A stretch of DNA of 27,737 nucleotides. Source: a virus. Shown in pieces: positions 8,121 to 17,369 of the stretch. Made by a program: the position numbers and the translations under genes. How positions within the stretch are numbered: position 1 is the stretch's first letter; the number at the start of each line of letters is the position of its first letter. The notes beneath the pieces are model-generated. The model ran no database searches, was not told the origin of the DNA, and saw only the letters and a program-made list of their open reading frames with translations. Location: IMG/VR virus record IMGVR_UViG_3300013116_000265, positions 1 to 27,737 of that record; one strand, 5' to 3'.

Positions 8121-9291
8121 GAGACCAGAACGGCCATTAAAGTTTAATGCAGGAATGGGTATTGGCAAGGCTTTAGAGCTTGGCGGTAACTATTATAATG
8201 AGCTCGCAATACAGAAATTGAATCAACAGGCATTGGAAGAAAGCCGCGCTTATCAGACTGAAGAGAGGATAGCCGGACAAGACTTCCAACGGGAAATGGA
8301 GGAAGAGCGTCAACAGTATCAGACTAACGCAGCAAATATTCTCCATGGCAGGAATGTAGCAGCATCGGAGACAGCTCATGACAGAACAGTAGCCAGAGAG
8401 GATAGGGGATATTCAACTGTTGATACAGAAGACACTGTTCAATGGGGGTCTTTGCCACCAGCTATACAAGCTGCTTGGGGACAAGAGTCTGGAAAATCAG
8501 AGGAAGAATTGGCAGCAATTGATCCAACGAGGCCATTTCTAATGAGTAAAGACAGTGATGGAAATATTATTAGAACCAGTGGACCAAATGTTGATTACCA
8601 CCTTATAGATGGAATATGGCAAGAAACTTCACAAGTCAGATCAGGTGGAAATCTAGGAGGACAAACTGAAGCTGAAGCTAAGTATGGTATTTATGGCTTT
8701 GCTCTAGGAAGCGCTATAGATGAGCTTAGAACTGTTCTACTCCCACACGAATCGGGGGGAATGGGCTATAACTTAAATTCTTTAAGCTCTAAGGTTGAAC
8801 AGATAGCCGGGGTGCTTTCTCCTGTTGGAGGAAACTTTTTTGTTAGTGATGCTGGTCAGGTATATCAAAATGCCCTTAACCATGCGACAGAAGCTCTCTT
8901 TAAAGGATGGTCGGGTGCTGCTGGTTCTAATGAAGAAGCTCGAAGATATGCGTCAATGTTTCCGCAGCCTGGTGACTCAGCTGGTGTAATTTCTGTGAAG
9001 TTAGAAATGGTAGATCAGCTAGTAGATAGATTCAAAATAGCATCTGGTATGTTCCCTAATGATGAAAATTACATGAGTAAATCTTCAGCGGAACGCTTAG
9101 CGCAAGACAATGCTTTAGTTACAAGGATGTATAACGAGGCTGATCAGATTGCTACACAGCATGCTTTTAATATTGATCTTAATAGATTTGAGACCTACGC
9201 TCCGGGCGGCGGTCCTGTTATCACTTCTGAGGATGACGATCTAAATAGAATCATGAATACCACCTATGGATCACCCTCAGCAAACCGTTAA
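8113..9291 (+). CDS. Internal virion protein candidate (392 aa)
   Basis: The start ATG at 8113 overlaps the preceding gene by eight bases. The N-terminus (MFKRPERPLKFNAGMGIGKALELGG) is followed by a Gln/Glu/Arg-rich helix (about residues 35-85), then a mixed globular region. Its position between the gp14-like gene and a 771-aa Gly-rich protein corresponds to the T7 gp15 slot. No lytic-transglycosylase motif or other enzyme signature was found. Function as an ejected or internal core protein is inference from order, and the family is not recognised. Confidence 0.55.
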   Translation: MFKRPERPLKFNAGMGIGKALELGGNYYNELAIQKLNQQALEESRAYQTEERIAGQDFQREMEEERQQYQTNAANILHGRNVAASETAHDRTVAREDRGYSTVDTEDTVQWGSLPPAIQAAWGQESGKSEEELAAIDPTRPFLMSKDSDGNIIRTSGPNVDYHLIDGIWQETSQVRSGGNLGGQTEAEAKYGIYGFALGSAIDELRTVLLPHESGGMGYNLNSLSSKVEQIAGVLSPVGGNFFVSDAGQVYQNALNHATEALFKGWSGAAGSNEEARRYASMFPQPGDSAGVISVKLEMVDQLVDRFKIASGMFPNDENYMSKSSAERLAQDNALVTRMYNEADQIATQHAFNIDLNRFETYAPGGGPVITSEDDDLNRIMNTTYGSPSANR

Positions 9292-9303
9292 AAGGATATA
9301 CCT

Positions 9304-11619
9304 ATGTCTGACTTTGAAATGCAGCAAATGGTAGAAAAGATAAAGGAAGCAGACGCATTCTATAACGATTTAAGTAATTCAGATGAAAGCAGAGAGCAAG
9401 CTAGGCGGGATATTATTGTTCTACAGCAAGCAATACAAGCTAAACAAAATAGTCCACAGCCACCTGTAGAAAGTGGGGGAATTGTAGAGAATGTATCTGA
9501 TTTTGGAAGAGGTATAGGGCATGGAATGCGAGACATGTATAGGTCAGGCAAAGAGCTGGGTATTCGTTTCATTGGTGATGATAATTTAGAAGCAGACCGA
9601 TTAGATCGGCTAAATGCTCAACGAGAGCAAACTAGATTAGATACCCAATATCTTAGAGAAAGAAGTCCATGGGCTTATGGCGGCGGTAAACTCCTTGGTG
9701 AAGGCATTGCTACTCTACCAGCTGGTGGAGCAGGGGGGTTTGCTGCTAAAGGGCTTGTTGGTTTAGGAGGAAAGCTTGTCTTAGGACGAGGGCTAACAAG
9801 AGGAACTGCTCTATCTGGGGGAACTTTCCTTGCTGGAGAGGGGGCGGGGGCTGGTGCTTTTTATAGTGGCGGCGATGAATCAATGGCTACTCAAGCAGGT
9901 GTAGGTGCAGTAGCTGGGCCTGTATTGGGAGGAGCAATCAAGGTAGCAGGGGGCGCTCTTGGTCCATTTTTTAGAAATAGATACAGAATGATGAGAGGCA
10001 CGCCACAAGATAGAGTTGATGCACTGACAAATCCTCAAAGGATTCAAGAGCGTGTTGATGCTGCAAAAGATTATGGCGGGTATGATTTAGATCCAGCAAC
10101 AGCTTCTGGCACTGGTAGAGCTTTACAGGCTTTAGATCAGCTAAGAAACTCTCCTGCTTCAGCCGTGGCGCAAGGTATGCGTACCGCAGAGGCTAATGTT
10201 GAAAGACAGGTACATGAACGCGCAAGAGATGTCGCTACTTTATGGGGCGCTTTGCCTAATATTGATCCTGATTCTAGAGACTTTCAAGAAGCCGGAAGGC
10301 TGGTTCAACAACACTTAGACGGCCTTAGAAAAGCAGATGAACAGCAATTTAAAAGCATGTATCGACAGTTTGATGCCATGCGAGCAGGGCAAGCAACGCC
10401 TTTTGAGCCAGCCAGCTTAAATCAAAAAATTATTGATTTAGATAGATCAGGTCAAACACTCAATAAAAAAATGATGGACGAAATTGATCTTCTTCTTGAG
10501 AACTATAGCATCAGGCCAATACGACAGGAGCCTTTACCCACTTTCCCCACTAGAGCACAGGCGAGAGCGCCAGGCAGGACTCCCGATAATGACTTAACCT
10601 TTGAAAATGTTGAGTCTTTGATTCAAGAGTTGAATGCTGTAAGCAACAATGTTTCTTTAATGGGGAATATAGGTAACGGGCAAAATTATATAAAGAATGT
10701 TAAGGCCGTTATTGATGGTCATGTAGATGAAATATTTGATGCAATGGATGGCAGTGGTGGTGTTGCTCAACTAGGAAGGCAAGCAAGAATACATAGACGG
10801 TCTTTCAGTGATAAGTGGGAATCTGGGGATATTTTAGAAAGACTAACAGCCCTAAAAAACGACAATACTCATAGGATGGATTTTAATAAATCTTTAAAAA
10901 ACATAGGTACAGAAGATTTACAAGAGTTAAAAACCAGACTTGGAATTGTGTTAAATGAAAAGGGAGCAGTAATAAAATCAGGTATAGAAAAAGACGCTTC
11001 TGGCAATCTTACAGGTAGCGACAGCGAAGTGGCGAAAAACATTTGGGAAACAATGCAAGCCGCTCCGTTGCTTGACGCTTTTGCACAAGCTACCTCAAGC
11101 ACCACTGGAGGAGTTACTCGCGTTATGGACGATGCTGGGAATGTATTCAACAATAGGAAGTTTGCAACCACTTTTAATTCCCATGTTAAAGGGGATAAAG
11201 CTGAAATTCTTTATGGTGGCTCCAGAGTTGAAGAAATGAATAAAACATTTAAAGCGTGGAATTTAAGACACGTTAGGCCAGCAGACCCTGCAAAAATTAA
11301 TGTGTCGGATTCTGCTTGGACAGCGTTAAGAAGTTTAAGATTTGCACCTGCAGGGATAATGAGAAATTTTTCTATGGTGCTCGCAGGGACTACAGGTGTC
11401 GTGGCAAACAAAATTAGAGCGGGTATGGATGCACGCGATTTTGCAGAACTTCAAGCAGGTAATATTCCTCAATCAATAACTGCAGATATGTACGCTGACG
11501 CAATGATGGAGCTGGAAGAAAAATATTTGGATTCTAGTCTTGCTAGATTTATGGGTGCCTTAAATATGTCTTTTAGAACTGGATCTGAAGGAAGGTTTAG
11601 TGAACAGTTTGATCAATAG
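9304..11619 (+). CDS. Large internal virion / DNA-transfer protein (771 aa)
   Basis: AAAAGGA lies upstream of the ATG at 9304. An acidic helical N-terminus (about 1-55) leads to a Gly/Ala-rich hydrophobic stretch at about residues 121-220, with repeats such as GEGIATLPAGGAGGFAAKGL and GAVAGPVLGGAIKVAGGALG. A long charged helical region follows to about 560, and the C-terminus has a further hydrophobic segment (about 685-700). The combination of a glycine-rich, membrane-active segment and a long helical body is typical of the biggest ejection proteins of podoviruses (position of T7 gp16). It is shorter than T7 gp16, and no transglycosylase domain is visible. It is the last gene of the + strand operon. 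Confidence 0.65.
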   Translation: MSDFEMQQMVEKIKEADAFYNDLSNSDESREQARRDIIVLQQAIQAKQNSPQPPVESGGIVENVSDFGRGIGHGMRDMYRSGKELGIRFIGDDNLEADRLDRLNAQREQTRLDTQYLRERSPWAYGGGKLLGEGIATLPAGGAGGFAAKGLVGLGGKLVLGRGLTRGTALSGGTFLAGEGAGAGAFYSGGDESMATQAGVGAVAGPVLGGAIKVAGGALGPFFRNRYRMMRGTPQDRVDALTNPQRIQERVDAAKDYGGYDLDPATASGTGRALQALDQLRNSPASAVAQGMRTAEANVERQVHERARDVATLWGALPNIDPDSRDFQEAGRLVQQHLDGLRKADEQQFKSMYRQFDAMRAGQATPFEPASLNQKIIDLDRSGQTLNKKMMDEIDLLLENYSIRPIRQEPLPTFPTRAQARAPGRTPDNDLTFENVESLIQELNAVSNNVSLMGNIGNGQNYIKNVKAVIDGHVDEIFDAMDGSGGVAQLGRQARIHRRSFSDKWESGDILERLTALKNDNTHRMDFNKSLKNIGTEDLQELKTRLGIVLNEKGAVIKSGIEKDASGNLTGSDSEVAKNIWETMQAAPLLDAFAQATSSTTGGVTRVMDDAGNVFNNRKFATTFNSHVKGDKAEILYGGSRVEEMNKTFKAWNLRHVRPADPAKINVSDSAWTALRSLRFAPAGIMRNFSMVLAGTTGVVANKIRAGMDARDFAELQAGNIPQSITADMYADAMMELEEKYLDSSLARFMGALNMSFRTGSEGRFSEQFDQ

Positions 11620-11650
11620 TAATTTCTCTCCTGCTCTTATGAGTAGTTTT

Positions 11651-11681
11651 CCCCAGTGGCTATGCTGCTGGGGCTTTTTTT
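11651..11681 (+). terminator. Rho-independent terminator of the structural operon
   Basis: The stem CCCCAG (11651-11656) pairs with CTGGGG (11668-11673), with an 11-base loop that can form an additional GC/GC pair. It is followed by C and seven T residues to 11681. It lies 32 bases after the stop of the last ejection-protein gene and one base before the stop of the convergent peptidase gene. The - strand side has no T-run, so it should act mainly on + strand transcripts. Confidence 0.88.
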
Positions 11682-11682
11682 G

Positions 11683-12102
11683 TTAAGGATTAAATGTCAC
11701 AACAAACTCATCAGTTTCATTCATGACATCAACGTGTAACCAGTTAATGTCCATCTCAAGGCGAACTGGATGAGGCAGTAATTCCCTTTCTTTATCTATG
11801 ATGTCTTGTCTAATTTCTCGATAATCGAAATCGCCTACAGCGTCGAAGGCCATGCCGTGACTATGAGCTGAATAAATTGAGTGATACTTGCTGCCTGGCA
11901 GACGTAAACCGCTGCCGATTCTATCGCCACCAAACTTATAATTGTTAATTGTCATCGGAGTATTAACATAATCTCGTATGGCATTCAGCGTAGCAATTAG
12001 TCTCGGATCGATATAACGGATCGCTCGATTACCAAACTTCTCAAAAGTCTCCGGTGGCACGAGCTCATGAACAGCAAAATTATTTAACTTGTATATTGTC
12101 AT
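11683..12102 (-). CDS. M15-family peptidase, probable endolysin (139 aa)
   Basis: The chosen start is the ATG at 12102, because GAGGAAG lies seven bases before it. A TTG at 12117 is the only longer start. Residues 78-87 read SAHSHGMAFD, the S-x-H-x-x-G-x-A-x-D zinc-binding pattern of M15 D,D/L,D-carboxypeptidases. Residues 121-125 read WLHVD, containing the third zinc ligand. Length and motif spacing match small phage M15 endolysins that cut the peptide stem of peptidoglycan. No signal sequence is present, so release would need a holin, for which the + strand 77-aa gene is a candidate. It is the last gene of the replication operon and overlaps DUF3310 by 23 bases. Confidence 0.85.
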   Translation of the reverse strand: MTIYKLNNFAVHELVPPETFEKFGNRAIRYIDPRLIATLNAIRDYVNTPMTINNYKFGGDRIGSGLRLPGSKYHSIYSAHSHGMAFDAVGDFDYREIRQDIIDKERELLPHPVRLEMDINWLHVDVMNETDEFVVTFNP

Positions 12103-12304
12103 CAACAGCTTCCTCAATAAGAAGGTCTATATAATGTTTAGCTTTTCTTAAATCTTCTATTCCTCCCTTTTTTCTCCAACGTGAAACATACTTCACCACA
12201 TTCCCTTCAGCATAGTTCAATCCATTCTTAGTAATATATTCTATCGGTTGTATTTTCATTTCGCGGTAATGATTTCCACCTACTTGTACTTTGTGGGTTT
12301 TCAT
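12080..12304 (-). CDS. DUF3310 family protein (74 aa)
   Basis: The start ATG at 12304 has AGGGA eight bases upstream, and the gene follows the exonuclease stop directly. The sequence carries the family pattern VGGNHYREMKIQPIEYI, then LNYAEGNVVKYVSRWRKKGG and DLRKAKHYIDLLI. This is the usual whole-length layout of DUF3310 proteins in phages, a small helical family sometimes annotated as nucleotide kinase-like without biochemical proof. Its location among DNA-metabolism genes is typical. Function remains unknown, although a role in nucleotide metabolism is often suggested. Confidence 0.9.
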   Translation of the reverse strand: MKTHKVQVGGNHYREMKIQPIEYITKNGLNYAEGNVVKYVSRWRKKGGIEDLRKAKHYIDLLIEEAVDDNIQVK

Positions 12305-12305
12305 T

Positions 12306-13076
12306 TCAATATCCCTGATCTAAAAGTTGTAAAGATAAAGGAGTCCATAACTCAACTACCTTGTTTTTGAAATTGTAAAAATTGGAAGATAGAATTTTGG
12401 CTAGTCGTGCTTGGATTAAAGCATCGTCTTCTGTAAATCCTTTTGATGCATAAGCTTCTATTACGCAATCCCAAAGATCTTCAGCATCCAGCTGAACAAT
12501 CTCTTCTGCATATACTGAAGCTGGACCCACCCCCGGACAGCCAGAGTAGCCATCAGTTGCATCACCAACAATCGTTTGCCACATATGAAACTGAGCGGCT
12601 TCAAGCGGAGTTATAATTTGAACACCTTGTTCTGGATGGCGGGGGTTATATACAGGAGCTGCAACAGTTCGCATGTCTTTGTCTTCGCTGACAATAATCT
12701 TTTCCCCGGCAATTAACTTTGGGTGCGTTGCGAGGATGCCCATGATGTCATCGGCTTCGAGGTGAGGTCTTATGTATGATCGATACTCAGTGGCTAGATA
12801 ATTTTTGACGCGGGGCAGTAACTCTGGCCTTGCCTTCTCATCTCTATTACGATTCCCCTTATAGGTATCAAGCACCTTATATCTGAAGTTGTCTTTATGG
12901 GTTAAACACATGACTGCCTCATCAGCATTAAGTTCAACCATGAGCTCATCAATCCGAATATCGATATCTTGCAGTGCTGATTCTTCCCAACTGTATTTAC
13001 CAAAAGGCGTGTTCACTTCATTAATGGCTGCTGCCTTAAATGCAAATATATCTGAATCAAAAAGTAGTGTTAGCAT
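12306..13076 (-). CDS. 5'-3' exonuclease / flap endonuclease, T7 gp6-like (256 aa)
   Basis: The ATG at 13076 overlaps the preceding gene by 20 bases. The N-terminus LTLLFDSDIFAFKAAA is the first metal-binding strand of the FEN/5'-nuclease fold. Further acidic clusters are LEADDIMGILAT, IIVSEDKDMRTV and VGDATDGYSGCPGVGPASV. The last combines the metal-binding D-x-x-D with the helix-3-turn-helix G-x-P-G-x-G-x-x-x-A that grips DNA. A basic YKGNRNRDEKARPE segment forms the usual arch/threading region. In T7-like replication this enzyme removes RNA primers and degrades host DNA. All expected acidic positions appear to be present. Confidence 0.9.
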   Translation of the reverse strand: MLTLLFDSDIFAFKAAAINEVNTPFGKYSWEESALQDIDIRIDELMVELNADEAVMCLTHKDNFRYKVLDTYKGNRNRDEKARPELLPRVKNYLATEYRSYIRPHLEADDIMGILATHPKLIAGEKIIVSEDKDMRTVAAPVYNPRHPEQGVQIITPLEAAQFHMWQTIVGDATDGYSGCPGVGPASVYAEEIVQLDAEDLWDCVIEAYASKGFTEDDALIQARLAKILSSNFYNFKNKVVELWTPLSLQLLDQGY

Positions 13077-13752
13077 GCTTCTCCAATTTAATTCCTATCC
13101 GTGGGAACGTAGTAAGTCTTGCAAGCATTCTTTCTCTAAGAGTGGGCTCCCGGTAACCTTTAAGTTCTTGCACGGGCAAAAAGTAATCAGAGGTTACTCG
13201 GTAAGTACCATCACTCGGCAGGATATAGTGCCTTTGAGTCATGACAACATCATTGGGTGGTCCTAGCCGCACCTTTCTGTCATATGCTTTCTTGACCATC
13301 TCAGTGAATGGTCTTGCTGTGGAGAACCCAGGCATGCCAAAACTATAGAGATTGTGTGGAGGAGAGGAAGCCGCACACATCACCATAAGACATGCCGGGA
13401 CTCCGGCTCCTACAAAAGTAGTTTTAAAATCTTCTTTATCTTCTTGCCTGTACTTCAGCATTTCTGTAGCCATGGCTGACAGGATTTCGGAATTAAACGC
13501 ACAAGCCATGTTATGAACGAAAATGTTCGCTTTAGACTCTGTGTGTGTTTCTCTTCCAGCTTTAAAAAATAGGCGATTAAATTTTGAATGCTTTTTGCTA
13601 TTGAAAGTGACAATGAAACTTTCAAAAGATTTCCAGAAGCCAACATCCAGCAAGAGCTTTTCGTTTTTAAGAACATCGAGTTGTATGCCGTTGAGAAACA
13701 CAACTTCTTTTGGTGGATCTGTAAGCATTTGAAGCGCAAGTTTTTTATGCAT
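13057..13752 (-). CDS. Hypothetical protein between DNA polymerase and exonuclease (231 aa)
   Basis: The ATG at 13752 directly follows the TAG of the DNA polymerase gene (TAGATG), so translation is probably coupled, and the gene overlaps the exonuclease start by 20 bases. The product is soluble, mixed alpha/beta and basic overall. It has a Cys-containing hydrophobic centre (FVGAGVPACLMVMCAASSPP) and a basic C-terminal third. I do not recognise the family and see no nuclease, kinase or DNA-binding motif. Its place inside the core replication operon suggests a polymerase- or recombination-linked role. Confidence 0.75.
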   Translation of the reverse strand: MHKKLALQMLTDPPKEVVFLNGIQLDVLKNEKLLLDVGFWKSFESFIVTFNSKKHSKFNRLFFKAGRETHTESKANIFVHNMACAFNSEILSAMATEMLKYRQEDKEDFKTTFVGAGVPACLMVMCAASSPPHNLYSFGMPGFSTARPFTEMVKKAYDRKVRLGPPNDVVMTQRHYILPSDGTYRVTSDYFLPVQELKGYREPTLRERMLARLTTFPRIGIKLEKHANTTF

Positions 13753-15702
13753 CTAATGTGTCTCCAGCCATGAGTCACCGACATTACCTTCGCCAGTGAT
13801 AGGTACTCTGAATTGATAGTAGGCACCAGCCTTGGGAAAGGCTTCTATTGCAATCTTGTTGTACAGCTCAACGTCTTCTTCTCGAACTTCACACTGAGCT
13901 TCATCATGTACGTTGGCAACGAACTCATAATTGCTTCCACCAAATTGCATGGGATAGAGCCCAGCGGCCTGTAAGTCTTCATCGAGAATCACGAGCCAGC
14001 GCTTCATAAGAATTGCGCCAGCGGATTGCAGCAGCATGTTTAGCGCCGAGTGGACTGATCGAATCTCAAGGATGCGGCCATCGAGAGCTTTGAGTTTTCT
14101 TTCTGAACGAGCCTTGTGTTTGACGGCAGAGATAAGTTGACCAAGGGCTGGCAATGAGCGAGAGACATTAGCTCTGCTTTTCTTGCCTAGTGATGTTAAA
14201 GCTTTATCGTAGGCCGGACCCGCAGGACCATGTTGGTCGATCAAAGATTTTTGCTTTTCGGCAGCTAAGTCATTGAAGACGATGGAGCCGAGCCGAAGGT
14301 CTCCGCTGCCATAAAGGAATGCATAGATGAATGTCTTTGCGTTTGCTCGCTTATTGAGTCCAATGGCTTTCTGGTTGACTGAATGAACATCGCCGTCCAC
14401 AACCAGTTGTCCATAATCACCGTTATCATACGCCGCCATGTAGTGTGCGAGACATCGGAGTTCAAGACCTGACGCATCATGCCCCAGTAGTTTAAAGCCA
14501 GCAGGTACTCCAAAGAGTCTCCTTGAGTCAGCTCCGAACCCCCCTCGTACCCCGAACACGATGCTGCCGTTGCTGTCTTTTCTAATGCCGGGAACCTGTC
14601 CGAGATTTGGATTCTTGTGTGAACATCTCCAAGTGTTTGTTCCCATAGGGTCAATGCGTCCATGAATTCTTTTGTCTCTAACATTTTTGAGCCAAGACGA
14701 ATTTCCAGCGGCCAGCATGCCACCGATTTTGCTGCATTGAAGGTAAGGAAGGAGTAATCGGATTGGTGGATAATCGAGTTTAGACAGTACACGCTCATCG
14801 ACAGTAGCTTTACCGTCTGCGCCAAAAGCATCAGGTTGCCATCCGTAAACTTTTTGAAGCCTGTTTTGGATATGGTCTCTGCTAGCCGGATTGAATTCAG
14901 TGACTGTGATTTTCGAGAAAGAGCAGCCAGCTGTGTAACCTTGTCTCGCATTATCCCTCTTTGGTGTAAAAACTTTGCCTCGTTTATAGAAACTTTTGAA
15001 CTCATTGATTAACTCCCCTTCGAGCTTCAACATTAGCTCTTGTATTTCGCCATATAATTTTATGGCTTCATCTTCGTTAAAATAAAAACCCTGCCGCTCT
15101 TGCCGTGACATGATGTGCTGAAACTGATTGTCCAGCGCATGGCATTCCCATGAATGCAGTTCAAGTTTTTTTAAAACTGATTCCACCAGGCGGGTTGTTA
15201 CGACAACATCTTGAACGCAATAGTCTTGCATCTCGGCTGTCCACTTGGACCAATCAGTTGTGCCTTCTTCATCAGCAATGCTTCCTTTCAGTTCCCCTAG
15301 TCGATAGCCCCATGCTTTAAGCGAGTGGGAGCCCACGAGGTTCATCTTTGCGAAGTCCTTATGCCGTCTATTCTTTTTCATAGCGTCAAAGTCTTGGCCG
15401 CGAATGTTTCTGTAGATGGCTTTAGCCATTGTCATTGAGTCAAACATTTGGCTTGGCTTTAAGTTAAAGCTCTTGGTGAATCTCTGAAGAACTGGATAAT
15501 CGAAGCCATGCCCATTATGAAAGATACATTTGTCGCACTCATTGAGAACACTCATGGCATCCTCGATGTCTCCATCTGCATCACCTTCATTGTTGAAGGT
15601 GAGCCATTTCTTTTCATTAAATTCAAAAAGAACAATACAGTGGATCTTGGTCATCTTGTCCAGAAAACCATCTGTTTCAATATCTCCGATAAAAAGTGAC
15701 AT
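13753..15702 (-). CDS. T7-type family A DNA polymerase with 3'-5' exonuclease (649 aa)
   Basis: Proofreading motifs are FIGDIETDG (Exo I, about residues 4-12), FHNGHGFDYP (Exo II, 61-70) and YCVQDVVVT (Exo III). Polymerase motifs are DASGLELRCLAHYM (A), RANAKTFIYAFLYGSGD (B, with the usual Tyr) and ANVHDEAQCEV (C). These align almost word for word with T7 gp5, and even the C-terminus (GEGNVGDSWLETH) matches T7's GKMGPNWAICH pattern. The protein is about 55 residues shorter than T7 gp5, so the thioredoxin-binding insertion may be reduced or absent. The T7 segment GAVTGRATH reads GTNTWRCSH here. It replicates phage DNA together with the primase-helicase encoded just upstream. Confidence 0.97.
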   Translation of the reverse strand: MSLFIGDIETDGFLDKMTKIHCIVLFEFNEKKWLTFNNEGDADGDIEDAMSVLNECDKCIFHNGHGFDYPVLQRFTKSFNLKPSQMFDSMTMAKAIYRNIRGQDFDAMKKNRRHKDFAKMNLVGSHSLKAWGYRLGELKGSIADEEGTTDWSKWTAEMQDYCVQDVVVTTRLVESVLKKLELHSWECHALDNQFQHIMSRQERQGFYFNEDEAIKLYGEIQELMLKLEGELINEFKSFYKRGKVFTPKRDNARQGYTAGCSFSKITVTEFNPASRDHIQNRLQKVYGWQPDAFGADGKATVDERVLSKLDYPPIRLLLPYLQCSKIGGMLAAGNSSWLKNVRDKRIHGRIDPMGTNTWRCSHKNPNLGQVPGIRKDSNGSIVFGVRGGFGADSRRLFGVPAGFKLLGHDASGLELRCLAHYMAAYDNGDYGQLVVDGDVHSVNQKAIGLNKRANAKTFIYAFLYGSGDLRLGSIVFNDLAAEKQKSLIDQHGPAGPAYDKALTSLGKKSRANVSRSLPALGQLISAVKHKARSERKLKALDGRILEIRSVHSALNMLLQSAGAILMKRWLVILDEDLQAAGLYPMQFGGSNYEFVANVHDEAQCEVREEDVELYNKIAIEAFPKAGAYYQFRVPITGEGNVGDSWLETH

Positions 15703-15710
15703 ATGGCCCC

Positions 15711-17369
15711 CTAGAAATCATTATTAACAGTTTTCTTGAAGCCATGGTCCTCGGCTGATTTAGGTCTTTCATCAGGGAACTTATAATCTGCGTCAACTTT
15801 TTGGAGGCCACTGTCCTCATCATAAGCGAGCGTTAAGACATTGCCTGTGGCTGTACCTGTATATCTATCCTTGAGGCAACGAAACTTTGAGTGTCTACGC
15901 TCCTCGATGTCATCGGCTTGGGTGTCTCGCTCAATGGCAAACATAAAGTGAGCCCAATAGCCTATAGCTCTGGACCCCTTAAAGTGACGCACATAGACGC
16001 GGCCACCTTCTTCGTGGGGGATACCATCAGGAGTAGCTAAGTGCGATATCACATAGAAGTTCACACCGAGCTGCTGTGCGAGTTGCGCCATGTCGGCACA
16101 AGTTGATTCGAGTAGCTTTCGCTCATCAGTGGCATGAGCTGCGAAAGCAGTTAAGTGATCAATGTAGAAATGTCTATAGCCCATATGAGCCAGCTGCGTT
16201 ATGTCGCGGCTCACTGTGGCCCATTCTGCTGCACCCCACTGGTCATATATGTAGGCTTGCTTGTTTTCGAGTTCTGCAAACGCAGCGTCTACATCATCTT
16301 GGGTCCAGCCTGTATTAGGAATATGAAATCGTTGTCCAGCAAATTTGCCAGCCAAACGCTTGGCAGTCTCGACAGGAGTTTGCTCAAATGAAAATAGAGC
16401 TACCTTTTCACCATTGGCGATATCACTAGCAGCTTGCTGAGTGAAGATGTCTGTCTTACCAACACCTGTACCAGCACCAAAGAAATAGGTCTCGCCTGGT
16501 CTTCGCCCATAAGTCCAATGAGTTAAGTCACTGAAGATCCACGGTAAGCCTGTGTCTACTGGTCTCAGAACATCTTCTTTAAGACTACTGAGGGATACAA
16601 ATCGAGAGGGTGTAAAAGGTGACGCTCTCCAAATGGCATCGATAATCTCGCGAGTGTGGCCCTTGGTTAAAAGCTCGTTAGCATCCTTGCAGCCAAGGGG
16701 AGTCACTGCAATTAGACACTTACCAGCTTCAAGGAGTAGGGCGGCTCGTTCAGCGGCTTGGCGGCCCGCTTCGTCATTATCGAACCACAGAATTACTTCA
16801 TCGAAAGAGTTGATGAAGGTGAACGCATTTTTAAATGCCTTCTCAAAACTGTGGGTGCCATTAGGGAGCGAACAGACGGGCCACTTGCAATTTTGCGCTT
16901 CCATTACTGAAAGTGCATCAAATTCGCCTTCAGTTATAACGAGTTTCTTGCCAGCAGACGGCCAGAGATTCTGGAAAATTAAACCAGCGTTCTCGGTGTC
17001 ACCAACAAAGCGAAACTCTTTATTTTGAAGTCGAATTTTCGTAGCAAGATGACCAGACCCATTTCCATCAGGAACTGTGACAAGGTGAGCTTTTTCGCCT
17101 ATGTAAGTCCCGATGTGGTATTGCCCGAATTCCATTGTTCTCTGAGAGATACCTCTCTTGCGGTGGAACTCGCCTGATACAGGATAAGGAGGTTTAGGTA
17201 ATTTTGTTTTGGTAATATTTTTTGGTTTATCACCATCTTTGTATTCATAGTAGTCGCAAACAAAGCATGTACCGTATCCAGATTCATACCGAGCAAAGCC
17301 ATCACTCGATGTGCATTTTTCTGACGGACACGGTTCGTGCTTCACGAATTTGCCTTTTTCGTGTGCCAT
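15711..17369 (-). CDS. T7 gp4-like DNA primase-helicase (552 aa)
   Basis: The start chosen is the ATG at 17369, because AAGGGGAA lies seven bases upstream and the zinc module then begins near the N-terminus as in T7. A longer frame to 17495 has no such signal. Zinc ligands are C14, C19, C35 and C38. The TOPRIM core is LVITEGEFDAL (about 143-153) with WFDNDEAGR (195-203). The helicase has Walker A GAGTGVGKTD (298-307), a Walker B-like HFYIDHLTAF (400-409) and a conserved ISHLATPDG segment. Residues 462-480 (HFKGSRAIGYWAHFMFAIE) match the gp4 arginine-finger region. It unwinds the fork and primes the lagging strand for the adjacent polymerase. Confidence 0.97.
   Translation of the reverse strand: MAHEKGKFVKHEPCPSEKCTSSDGFARYESGYGTCFVCDYYEYKDGDKPKNITKTKLPKPPYPVSGEFHRKRGISQRTMEFGQYHIGTYIGEKAHLVTVPDGNGSGHLATKIRLQNKEFRFVGDTENAGLIFQNLWPSAGKKLVITEGEFDALSVMEAQNCKWPVCSLPNGTHSFEKAFKNAFTFINSFDEVILWFDNDEAGRQAAERAALLLEAGKCLIAVTPLGCKDANELLTKGHTREIIDAIWRASPFTPSRFVSLSSLKEDVLRPVDTGLPWIFSDLTHWTYGRRPGETYFFGAGTGVGKTDIFTQQAASDIANGEKVALFSFEQTPVETAKRLAGKFAGQRFHIPNTGWTQDDVDAAFAELENKQAYIYDQWGAAEWATVSRDITQLAHMGYRHFYIDHLTAFAAHATDERKLLESTCADMAQLAQQLGVNFYVISHLATPDGIPHEEGGRVYVRHFKGSRAIGYWAHFMFAIERDTQADDIEERRHSKFRCLKDRYTGTATGNVLTLAYDEDSGLQKVDADYKFPDERPKSAEDHGFKKTVNNDF

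Noticed and set aside
14265-15005. 246-aa frame inside the DNA polymerase gene
   Set aside because: It overlaps polymerase motifs A and B in another frame on the same strand, and shows no signal or motif of its own.
15960-15990. Promoter-like CACTTTAAGGGG on the - strand in the primase-helicase gene
   Set aside because: The bases are fixed by the conserved protein segment HFKGS and lack the GGAC upstream part; kept only as a weak match in the promoter finding.
16552-17028. 158-aa + strand frame opposite the primase-helicase
   Set aside because: It is antisense to the conserved TOPRIM/helicase region and has no motif or ribosome site.
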